From Vibrio bathopelagicus (GTDB taxonomy: Bacteria; Pseudomonadota; Gammaproteobacteria; Enterobacterales; Vibrionaceae): DNA of 64,000 nucleotides. Positions 25,763 to 33,863 of this stretch are shown here, piece after piece. A model generated the notes under the pieces. That model saw only the letters and a program-made list of their open reading frames with translations, was not told the origin of the DNA and made no database searches. The translations under genes and the position numbers were made by a program. The stretch is taken from positions 62,001-126,000 of the forward strand of contig NZ_CP062500.1 of assembly GCF_014879975.1 (NCBI RefSeq), in the 5' to 3' direction. The first letter of the stretch is position 1. The number at the start of each line of letters is the position of its first letter.

Positions 25763-27135
25763 GGCAGTGGCAGGTTGAATGTTCTGAAGATGCGTTGCAG
25801 AAGTTCAGAGGAAACCGGCAACACTTCTTTTGCCAAGCAACGCCTGGTTCTGGAAAAACGGTGCTCGCTGCAACTGTCGCATCAAGATTACTTAATGATG
25901 ATATGGTCGATCTTGTATTGTGCTTCTCTCCATCTTTAACGGTTTCTGAGGGAATCAAAAAAACCTTTTCTCAGACTCTTAATTGCACTTTTAACGGTGG
26001 TCTAGGCTCTATCGGACAGTCGTTAACATATCAATCCATTCAATTTCTTAACGATGAATTTTGGGAGACGTTACGTAATCATCGAGTGTTTGTTGTATTT
26101 GATGAGATCCACCATTGTTCTGGGACTGAGCTTGAAAATGCGAACGTCTGGGGGCAGCAAGTGCTCACTAAGATTCAGGGACTAGCGACCTATACTCTTG
26201 CTATGTCGGGGACTCCGTGGCGCTCTGACTCTTTACCTATTGTTATGGGTGAATACAGTGACCCAGACGGACAGCTCCTTGTCGACTTCCAGTACACCCT
26301 TAAACAGGCTATTGATGATGGTGTCTGTAGAGCACCTAATATTGTATTGGTTGATAATGAGCAATTGTCTGTCTGTAGTAGCGAAAAAGTGGAGTCATTT
26401 TCATCGATCTTAGAGATGCTTAAACAGACGAAAGCGTCTTATCAGAGTGTGATACATAACCAAGAAGCGATGGAGTATTTACTCGGTTTAGGATGTGATC
26501 GGCTAGCAAAAATACGTATTGACTCTTCCAATGCCGGTGGATTAGTTGTTGCTGCGTCGGTTCTACATGCTCAAGCTATCAAAGATATACTTTCTTTAAA
26601 GTTTGGCCAAACCGTTTCAATTGTCACTTATAGGCATGAAGAACCACTCGCAGAAATAGACCGTTATCGACAAGGTGACTCTCAATGGATTGTTAGTGTC
26701 GGAATGATAAGTGAGGGGACAGACATACCTAGACTCCAAGTGTGCTGCCATATGAGTTCTGTCAAAACGGAATTATATTTCAGACAAGTACTAGGACGTA
26801 TTCTTCGTATAGACTCTTCCATGGCTAGGCAAGCATGGCTATTTACGTTTGCGGAACAAAACCTCATTCAGTTTGCAGAGCGAATTGAAGATGATATTCC
26901 AGAATCTTGTATCTATGTGAATATGGGAAAACCAATGGAGACAGAGCTAGTTAATCGACAGAATAATTTAACTGCTAAGCTTTCGAGAGAGCCTCTAAAT
27001 AGTATCGACGCAACAGTATCCTGGGAAAGCCGTACCGGCAATTCAAACAACCTTTACGGGACACTAGGGACGTTTGATGAATTGCGGCTTGGTGCTTTTA
27101 AACGGAGAGTGATTTCGGCTTTTACCTCTATGTGA
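25756..27135 (+). CDS. SF2 DEAD/DEAH-box helicase
   Basis: 459 aa. Walker A is CQATPGSGKTVLAA (about residues 26-39), Walker B is FVVFDEIHHCSG (DEIH), motif III is AMSGTPW, and the C-terminal half contains VGMISEGTDIPRLQVCCHMSS and RQVLGRILRIDS (motifs V and VI). The arrangement resembles ResIII-type helicases. No nuclease domain is attached, so it is not a restriction subunit by itself. A GTG start is used (GAGGG 9 bases upstream). It forms an operon with the winged-helix protein, under the XRE operators. A role in island maintenance or in defence is possible; neither is shown. Confidence 0.82.
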   Translation: MLRQWQVECSEDALQKFRGNRQHFFCQATPGSGKTVLAATVASRLLNDDMVDLVLCFSPSLTVSEGIKKTFSQTLNCTFNGGLGSIGQSLTYQSIQFLNDEFWETLRNHRVFVVFDEIHHCSGTELENANVWGQQVLTKIQGLATYTLAMSGTPWRSDSLPIVMGEYSDPDGQLLVDFQYTLKQAIDDGVCRAPNIVLVDNEQLSVCSSEKVESFSSILEMLKQTKASYQSVIHNQEAMEYLLGLGCDRLAKIRIDSSNAGGLVVAASVLHAQAIKDILSLKFGQTVSIVTYRHEEPLAEIDRYRQGDSQWIVSVGMISEGTDIPRLQVCCHMSSVKTELYFRQVLGRILRIDSSMARQAWLFTFAEQNLIQFAERIEDDIPESCIYVNMGKPMETELVNRQNNLTAKLSREPLNSIDATVSWESRTGNSNNLYGTLGTFDELRLGAFKRRVISAFTSM

Positions 27136-27237
27136 TCGGGGGAAAGCATGGGCTAGATTTATGATAAGTACGTTGAGGTGATGAAATGAATTACTTTGCA
27201 AAGGACCCCTTCTAGGTAATGTAAGCCAGGAGGGTAA

Positions 27238-27525
27238 ATGAAAAAACTGAAACAGCAGTACCGAAAACGAATTAAATACCAGCGTCAATATCTTTGGGGC
27301 TTTTATCCCAGCATTCGCAGTGGAATCCACAAGCACTTTTCAACAAAACAGGAGAAGGGCTATTACTTTCTTCACATGATTGAGTGCAGAGGGTACCCGA
27401 TTAAACTACGGGCTGCGCGAGGAAGATCTTTGGCTAACCCGTGGGATGACTATCCGGCGTATGTGCATGACCTAGCAAAAAGTTGGAAGCATAATTCTAA
27501 ACGACGTTATCAGTACTATAAGTAA
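27238..27525 (+). CDS. Small basic protein of unknown function
   Basis: 95 aa, rich in Lys, Arg, Tyr and His (KKLKQQYRKRIKYQRQYLW, and SKRRYQYYK at the end). An excellent AGGAGGG ribosome binding site precedes the ATG, which argues that it is real. No membrane segment or Cys motif is seen. It lies about 100 bases after the helicase and could be co-transcribed. A nucleic-acid-binding role would fit the charge, but this is only inference. Confidence 0.6.
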   Translation: MKKLKQQYRKRIKYQRQYLWGFYPSIRSGIHKHFSTKQEKGYYFLHMIECRGYPIKLRAARGRSLANPWDDYPAYVHDLAKSWKHNSKRRYQYYK

Positions 27526-28088
27526 GCTTAACGATGGCGTAGGGGCTTTTTTTCCGAATGCCAGAAACGACAAGAGCCACTAATTGTAGTGGCTCTATTA
27601 CGCGTAACCTGTGGTCAATACTCTATAAGCGGAAGAGGGCCGGGCTATCGTATGTCCTCGGTGGTCTGCTTTGCAATTAAGCCAAGTTCAATTCGATACC
27701 ATTACTTCTGATCAGACAGTAAGTAGTAACTCCAAGAAAAAGCAGGGATACCCGAGGCTCTCAACGTTAGGTTAAAGCTAAGAACCGAATGTGGCAAGCT
27801 TACTCTGTCCAGAGACATGCCAACACGGTCATCATTAGCTGTTGGCGACGACAAATATCTTCACGTTAACCTAGTGAGCTTTCATGATTTTTCTAATGTT
27901 AAATTCAGAAATTAGTCAAAAGCTCTCTGGTTAGCATTTCTCCGCTCCTAATACTAGATTAAGCTCATAATCGAGTCCCAGTTCAAGTTTGGGATGAGTC
28001 GCCAAATTTAAAGGCCTGAGAGGTTAGTAACCAATCAGACCTTTTTCTTTTTTGTCCCGTTATAGCAAATCTATCTAAAACATCTTGT
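27526..28088. other. Gene-free 563 bases with several stem-loops
   Basis: No convincing protein gene. It contains a perfect 10-bp hairpin (AGAGCCACTA / TAGTGGCTCT, 27573-27596), a 5-bp hairpin (GATTA / TAATC, 27957-27972), a T-arm-like stem with GTTCAAGT in the loop (27976-27994) and a terminator-like hairpin with a T run (28012-28050). A plus-strand non-coding RNA ending at that terminator is possible. I see no clear promoter. Confidence 0.4.
28012..28050 (+). terminator. Terminator-like hairpin, plus strand
   Basis: Stem AGGCCTGA / TCAGACCT (one mismatch), loop of 15 bases, followed by TTTTTCTTTTTT. There is no protein gene for about 490 bases upstream on this strand. Confidence 0.55.
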
Positions 28089-30032
28089 TTATTGATGTAC
28101 CTCTAACCACTTCGTCAGTAACGAGTCTCGTATAGGTGCATTTCCATTTTCAATCTGCTTCTTCATGCCCTCAATTGCGCCCTTATTTGTAAGCCCCTGA
28201 AGTGGATTCATTTCATTTGTAATAGCTTCGAACATGTGCCTATATCTAATGAATGCCTCTTCCGGAGAACTGATAGTAGTCGCATGATGCATGGTGTAGA
28301 TCATTGCGTTAAGGGTACTACGTAAATAGTGCTCTAAATTTGCGAGTATAATATCTAGCCGCATACCGGTCTGAGAGTTGTGTACGATAGCGTTTCTGAA
28401 TCGATAAAGCCTACTGAGCTGCATAGAAACCTTATTTTTATGCTCCCCCATTTTTAGTGCCAACTTATAAGGGCATTGGCATAGCTCAATAAACCTTGAG
28501 AATTTATACTGAGCATATGGATAGTCGTCTAACCTTTGGACAATCTCTTGCTTTATATGTTGATTTTTAAGAAGTGTATACAGGTTACCTAAATTAAGTG
28601 TTTGTATTTCAACACTTTTCCCTTCGAATTCGATGTTCTTCCAGTTAAGAGTTTTACTTACCCCTTTGAGAGCAAAAAGCTGCTTTATTAGGTAGTCTAA
28701 TGCAATACATGGTAAAACTGTGAAATGGACATGTTCATCTTTGCCCATTCCTTTACTGGAGACCCCTTGGGTAATCGACTCCAAAGCAGACCAAAGAGAA
28801 CTTAGTTGGCTCTCTTGACTACTTTCAGAAACACCATTTTGAAAGTAACGAAAAGCAGCATTAATTTTTGATATTGTTTCTTTAGACGCTTGCCTTTGCA
28901 CTCTATCCATTGTTTCCATATACAGCTCGAACTCATCATCACCCAATCGATCTAAAGATGTCTGTAAAGGTTTCTCGAAGTTGTAGAAGAACTTCTTAAT
29001 TTCGTTATCATTCCCATCAAGAAAAGTTGCCCCAAAGCTATTCAACCTTTCTATTGGTTCTCTTTTTACCATGTACGTTATTCTGTCTAACGATTGATTC
29101 AGTGAGAATTCTGCTTGTGTTCTGGCAGAAAAAATCGATATTGCACTGACTTCGATATCGACCTGCACTAGCGATTTTTTTCGCTTCTTGATATCAGTAG
29201 GTAGTGTCTCATCAGCAGTGATGTCCTCTTCATCGAGAGTATAAAATACACTGTCTTGATACTTCCGCGATCTCCCTTTACCAATAAGTTCATAGAGCTT
29301 TTGGCTCCTCAAAAAGATAGACACTTGGTAAATTGACTGCGCTCTCGTTACACTTTTCTTCAGTAGAGAAAAAGCTTCCTCAAACGACGTAGAAACGCTG
29401 CTAAGGCAGTTCTTGTACAGCATAAAACATTCAGCAACCGTCATACCTAGAGTCAAAACATGACTGATTAGTGCTTCCGTGACAGAGTAGATTTTCTCAA
29501 ACCTTTTCTCTTCAGTTTCTTTATCACCAAGTTCAGCTTTTAGTAGATACTCCAGATCTTCAGCAGCAAGAAAGCGATAGTGCTCCATCAGAAGACTTCT
29601 GAATTGAGTAACTAAACTAACCACTAGCTCTCGCTGACATTCAACTGCAGATTTAGTGGGATCTCTTAATATTTTTTTGTCACACAAGGCTAAAATATGC
29701 TGGGGAACCCCTAAGAGGAGAGCATTTTCAAGCTGACGGTCTGACTCCATAAGTTCAACCATCTCCAGTGTCACCAGAGCTCTCTTATCAACACTCCCAT
29801 GCTTGTCATTGAATAGGTAGAGTTGAAGTAACTCATTGGTGGCGTTTAGGACGTTGTTATGTGAGACTCGGTCATTATCCAAACTATGTAGATGACACAG
29901 GCTGAACCAACACTCCATGAAGAACAACTCACGTTTAGTAAACTTGCTTCTTTCTAACCCTTTATCTAATCTCAAAATTGAATTCTCAGAATTTAATGTT
30001 ATACTCTCACAATCATAAAGTATTTTAATCAA
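28089..30032 (-). CDS. Large HEPN-domain protein, candidate abortive-infection factor
   Basis: 647 aa, cytoplasmic. Near residues 545-552 it has RNAIVH, the Rx4H motif of HEPN ribonucleases, inside a helical C-terminal region (LYRFRNAIVHN), followed by a helix-rich tail. The remaining 500 residues are helical and unrecognised. ApeA and similar single-gene phage defence proteins have a large N-terminal domain plus a C-terminal HEPN, so this is a candidate, but I cannot name the family. The start appears to be TTG 30032 with no clear ribosome binding site; no ATG lies between the upstream in-frame stop and this codon. It is divergent from hsdR. Confidence 0.72.
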   Translation of the reverse strand: MIKILYDCESITLNSENSILRLDKGLERSKFTKRELFFMECWFSLCHLHSLDNDRVSHNNVLNATNELLQLYLFNDKHGSVDKRALVTLEMVELMESDRQLENALLLGVPQHILALCDKKILRDPTKSAVECQRELVVSLVTQFRSLLMEHYRFLAAEDLEYLLKAELGDKETEEKRFEKIYSVTEALISHVLTLGMTVAECFMLYKNCLSSVSTSFEEAFSLLKKSVTRAQSIYQVSIFLRSQKLYELIGKGRSRKYQDSVFYTLDEEDITADETLPTDIKKRKKSLVQVDIEVSAISIFSARTQAEFSLNQSLDRITYMVKREPIERLNSFGATFLDGNDNEIKKFFYNFEKPLQTSLDRLGDDEFELYMETMDRVQRQASKETISKINAAFRYFQNGVSESSQESQLSSLWSALESITQGVSSKGMGKDEHVHFTVLPCIALDYLIKQLFALKGVSKTLNWKNIEFEGKSVEIQTLNLGNLYTLLKNQHIKQEIVQRLDDYPYAQYKFSRFIELCQCPYKLALKMGEHKNKVSMQLSRLYRFRNAIVHNSQTGMRLDIILANLEHYLRSTLNAMIYTMHHATTISSPEEAFIRYRHMFEAITNEMNPLQGLTNKGAIEGMKKQIENGNAPIRDSLLTKWLEVHQ

Positions 30033-30120
30033 TGGTTCACTAAGCCATTGATTCCGAAAAAAACGGTCTCCCCTATCTGCTGAGGTCTAATCCCGAGAAG
30101 GCTCGAGACCAATCCTTCAA

Positions 30121-30150
30121 AAAGGCGCTATTGCGCCTTTTTTGCTTTTC
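30121..30150 (+). terminator. Terminator-like hairpin in the HEPN-hsdR interval
   Basis: AAAAAGGCGC / GCGCCTTTTTT with a short TATT loop; both flanks allow either direction. What it terminates is unclear because the nearest gene ends far away. Confidence 0.65.
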
Positions 30151-30218
30151 TAGGCGATCACTTTGTCTATCTATGTACAGTTCTTCACAGAACTCTAAAT
30201 TCTACTTGTCCTAACTGT

Positions 30219-30249
30219 ACGGTTTAGGTCTGCAACCCTAAACCGTTTT
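30219..30249. repeat. Inverted repeat with 10-bp arms
   Basis: ACGGTTTAGG and CCTAAACCGT pair perfectly around an 8-base loop and are followed by TTTT. It is a terminator-like or operator-like hairpin, followed directly by a second small palindrome built on CTAGAA / TTCTAG (about 30251-30267). Confidence 0.6.
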
Positions 30250-30460
30250 GTCTAGAAGTTTTCTAGAAACTGATCAAATTATGTCTACCGACCAGACAAT
30301 CAGCAACATATACAACTCCAACAGAACGCCTTGAGTTCATCAAATTGTTGATTGAGCACTAGACAAATCATTGAAGCATTAGCTGGCATTAGGAATGCCC
30401 GTCAGTTATGAATTCGATACTAACTAGCTCATTTCCCCCTGAATATTCTGACATGATTAT

Positions 30461-30497
30461 CCACATCGCAAGTTGCGATTCGCAGGGTGCGATGTGG
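30461..30497. repeat. Large palindrome upstream of hsdR
   Basis: CCACATCGCA and TGCGATGTGG are perfect arms around a 17-base core that itself contains TTGCGA and TTCGCA. The motif TGCGA/TCGCA therefore occurs four times in 37 bases. It may be a regulator site for the hsd operon. Confidence 0.7.
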
Positions 30498-30680
30498 AAT
30501 GAAAACCATCTAGTGTCTTGTTTTTAATTTGGTTGTTCCTGCAACGGTCAAGTAAGAGATAGGATTAACGTTATTGATTTATATATGCACCTAATTGTGG
30601 TCAGGTGATAGATTTTCAAATATTCTCTGTGTGGCTGGAATTTAGATTGAATGAAGGCTTTACTTCAGAGCAGGAACGTC

Positions 30681-33600
30681 ATGACCAAACAAAACGAAGA
30701 TACACGGGTAAAGATACCAACCATATTGCACCTTACCCGTTTAGGGTATAAATACTTATCTTTAAAGCAGGCTACTTGGTGCACTGATACCAACATTTTC
30801 CCGGATATCTTCAAAGAGTCGATTGAACGTATTAATCCTGGAATGGATGGTGGGGATATTGAACGTTGCTTGGATGACTTGAAGTTAAGCTTAGACAATG
30901 AAGATCTAGGCCGTGCTTTTTATGAAAAACTGACGAGTCGTTCCGGTACAAAACTCATCGATTTTGATGACTTCTCAAAAAATAGCCTACACGTAGTAAC
31001 AGAGCTTACATACAAGAACGGTGATGAAAAGTTTCGTCCAGATATCATTCTGCTCATTAACGGTATGCCTTTAGTCTTTATTGAGGTTAAAAAACCAAAT
31101 AATAAAGATGGTGTTCTAGATGAACGCAAGCGAATCAATGAACGTTTCCAAAATCCCAAATTTAGACGCTTCGTTAATATTACTCAGCTCATGCTGTTTT
31201 CTAATAACATGGAGTACGATGATGGTAGCCCCGAGCCTATTCAAGGGGCGTTCTATGCGAGTTCATCTTATACAAAGCCTACCTTCAACTACTTCCGAGA
31301 AGAAGAAGTTCTTAATCTTACTAAGCTACTTAAGCCTTTAGCCGATGAGACTGAGAACTTTGTTCTAAAAGACAATAACTACACTGTTATTAAACATAGC
31401 CCTGAATTCCTCACCAACAAAGACTATGACGCGCCAACCAATAGAATATGCACGTCACTTCTTAACCCAGAGCGCCTTGCGTTCATGCTGAGATATTCGC
31501 TAGCGTACGTTAAAGAAACTGATGGTCTACAAAAACACGTGATGCGTTATCCACAGCTGTTTGCGACCAAAGCGATTGAAAATAAGTTAAGTGAAGGCAT
31601 TAAGAAAGGCATTATTTGGCATACCCAGGGAAGTGGAAAAACGGCTCTGGCTTATTACAACGTAAGGCACTTAACTGACTACTATCAAAAGCAACACATA
31701 ATCCCTAAGTTCTATTTTATTGTTGACCGGATTGATCTACTTATTCAGGCACAGCGTGAATTTACGAGTCGTGGGTTAATGGTTCATACTGTGAACTCTA
31801 GAGAAGCTTTTGCTCAGAGTATCAAGGCAACTAAGGTGATCCATAATGATTCGGGTAAGCCGGAGATCACCGTTGTTAATATTCAAAAGTTCGAGGATGA
31901 CCCTAGTGTTCTACGAACAGTTGATTATGACGTCAGTATCCAACGTGTTTACTTTTTAGATGAAGTGCATCGTAGCTACAACCCTAAAGGTAGTTTCTTA
32001 GCCAACCTCACCCAGTCAGACCCCAATGCAATTAAGATCGGTTTAACAGGTACTCCGTTGCTTCTGGAGGAAAAGGATAAAGATCCAACTAAAGAGTCCA
32101 AAGCATTTAGTTCTAAACAGATTTTTGGCAATTACATCCATAAGTATTACTACAACGCGTCAATTGCTGATGGCTATACCTTACGTTTAATTCGTGAAGA
32201 GATTGCTAGCAATTATGTCATGGCAATGCGTGAAGCTCTGCAAGAGGTCGAGTTGCTGCAAGGCAGTATTGATAAAAAGCAAGCCTATGCCCACCCTAGA
32301 TTCGTAGAACCTATGTTGAACTACATCGTTCAGGACTTTGAAAAAAGCCGCTCTTCGTGGGGAGATAACAGCATTGGTGGAATGGTAATTTGTGATAGCT
32401 CTGAACAAGCAAAAGAGCTGTTTGAACAGTTCAATGCTATTTATGCCACTAAACCTGTATTGCCTGCTAGCTCAAAGTCAGAAGACGCTGTAGTAAAAGA
32501 AAGTGCTATTCATAAGCCAAGGGCTAGCTACAACGAAAAGTTAAAACGAGATAGCCAAGTACATTCAGCTGCTCTGATTTTACATGACGTAGGTAGCAAG
32601 GAAGAGCGTAAAGAGTGGGTAGAGCAATATAAAGCAGGCGAAATAGACTTCGTGTTTGTCTACAACATGCTGCTTACGGGCTTTGATGCTAAACGATTGA
32701 AAAAACTTTATTTAGGTCGAGTCATTAAAAAGCACAACTTACTTCAAGCGTTAACACGTGTAAACCGCACCTACAAAGAGTTCCGCTATGGTTACGTAGT
32801 TGATTTTGCTGATATCAGCGCTGAATTTGACGCGACCAATAAAGCCTATTTTGATGAGCTAAAAAGTGAACTGGGCGATGAAATGGACAGTTATTCAAAC
32901 TTGTTCAAAAGTCATGAAGAAGTGTGCGAAGAGATTGAGCACATAAAAGATGTGCTATTCCAATTCGATACTGAGAACACTGAGTTGTTCCAGCAACAGA
33001 TTAGCCAAATCTCAGATCGCAAACAAATATTAGTCTTAAAGAAAGCATTAGAAAGTGCCAAAGACCTGTATAATCTCATCCGCCTTCAAGGGGATACTGA
33101 GCAGCTTCAAGAGCTAGATTTCGCTAAGCTTAACGTCTTATTCAGATATACCAATGATCACTTGGGAAGCTTGAACTTAAAAGAGCAAATAGAGAACAGT
33201 ACGGATACCACCAACTTATTAAACGCGGCGCTAGAAGATGTAGTATTTATGTTCACTAAGGTCGGTGAAAGTGAACTCAAGTTAGCTGACGAACTCAAAA
33301 ACACCTTACGTAAAACCCGTGAGGCTTTGGCTGGCAACATAGACCAAGCTGATCCGAAATTTATTGCTTTGAAAGAAGAGTTAGAACGCTTATTTAAAAC
33401 CAAGAATTTGAGTGAAGTAAGCCAAGAACAGATGGACAAGAACATTGGTGCGCTGCGCAAAATTCATGAGCGAGTAAAGGTGCTTAACCAAGAAAACAGC
33501 CGTTATAAGGCTAAATACTTAGGTGATGAAAAGTACGCTAGAACTCATAAGCGACTCCTTGAGGGGAAACGAGGAGAAGGCCAACATAGTAAGTTGTTTG

Positions 33601-33857
33601 AGAGCACTGAAAACTTAGTTGAACGCCGTATTTTTGAAGCGCTAGCAGCAATCAAGCAGCTAACCGATGAGCAAGTGTTGAACAATCAGCAGCTGCTCAA
33701 TAACGAGAGCTATTTTGAACGTAAAGTGATGCCTAACACCATCAAACAGTTTAAAACGGAACAAAAAATCAATTTAACTCCCGTAGCCGCGAAGCATATC
33801 AACACGTTGGTAGTACGTGAGTATTTAAACGAATTTAACGGCAGAACGCCGTGGTAG
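30681..33857 (+). CDS. hsdR: Type I restriction endonuclease subunit HsdR
   Basis: 1058 aa from the ATG at 30681, which has AGGA 5 bases upstream; an in-frame ATG at 30651 lacks one. N-terminal nuclease: PDIILLINGMPLVFIEVKKP holds the PD...ExK residues (about 115-135). Motor: Walker A HTQGSGKTALAYY, DEVH in YFLDEVHRSY, GLTGTP, and the later MLLTGFDAKRLKKLYLG. The C-terminal 300 residues are helical and bind the methylase. With HsdM and HsdS it forms the R2M2S complex that cleaves unmethylated foreign DNA after translocation. First gene of the hsd-kwa operon, 6 bases before hsdM. Confidence 0.95.
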   Translation: MTKQNEDTRVKIPTILHLTRLGYKYLSLKQATWCTDTNIFPDIFKESIERINPGMDGGDIERCLDDLKLSLDNEDLGRAFYEKLTSRSGTKLIDFDDFSKNSLHVVTELTYKNGDEKFRPDIILLINGMPLVFIEVKKPNNKDGVLDERKRINERFQNPKFRRFVNITQLMLFSNNMEYDDGSPEPIQGAFYASSSYTKPTFNYFREEEVLNLTKLLKPLADETENFVLKDNNYTVIKHSPEFLTNKDYDAPTNRICTSLLNPERLAFMLRYSLAYVKETDGLQKHVMRYPQLFATKAIENKLSEGIKKGIIWHTQGSGKTALAYYNVRHLTDYYQKQHIIPKFYFIVDRIDLLIQAQREFTSRGLMVHTVNSREAFAQSIKATKVIHNDSGKPEITVVNIQKFEDDPSVLRTVDYDVSIQRVYFLDEVHRSYNPKGSFLANLTQSDPNAIKIGLTGTPLLLEEKDKDPTKESKAFSSKQIFGNYIHKYYYNASIADGYTLRLIREEIASNYVMAMREALQEVELLQGSIDKKQAYAHPRFVEPMLNYIVQDFEKSRSSWGDNSIGGMVICDSSEQAKELFEQFNAIYATKPVLPASSKSEDAVVKESAIHKPRASYNEKLKRDSQVHSAALILHDVGSKEERKEWVEQYKAGEIDFVFVYNMLLTGFDAKRLKKLYLGRVIKKHNLLQALTRVNRTYKEFRYGYVVDFADISAEFDATNKAYFDELKSELGDEMDSYSNLFKSHEEVCEEIEHIKDVLFQFDTENTELFQQQISQISDRKQILVLKKALESAKDLYNLIRLQGDTEQLQELDFAKLNVLFRYTNDHLGSLNLKEQIENSTDTTNLLNAALEDVVFMFTKVGESELKLADELKNTLRKTREALAGNIDQADPKFIALKEELERLFKTKNLSEVSQEQMDKNIGALRKIHERVKVLNQENSRYKAKYLGDEKYARTHKRLLEGKRGEGQHSKLFESTENLVERRIFEALAAIKQLTDEQVLNNQQLLNNESYFERKVMPNTIKQFKTEQKINLTPVAAKHINTLVVREYLNEFNGRTPW

Positions 33858-33863
33858 GACAAA

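Larger units (their letters stand above)
30033..30680. other. Gene-free region between the HEPN gene and hsdR with several inverted repeats
   Basis: About 650 bases with no supportable protein. It holds a terminator-like hairpin at 30126-30149, a 10-bp stem at 30219-30246 and a 10-bp palindrome at 30461-30497. It must also contain the divergent promoters of the HEPN gene and of the hsd operon, but I cannot place them firmly. Confidence 0.6.

Noticed and set aside
27914..28004. A tRNA-like stretch: CTCATAATCG as in Ile2 anticodon arms, GTTCAAGT T-loop, and a CCA at the 3' end
   Set aside because: The acceptor and anticodon stems do not pair and the D-arm is incomplete. The T-arm resemblance alone is not enough, so I list it only as part of a structured segment.
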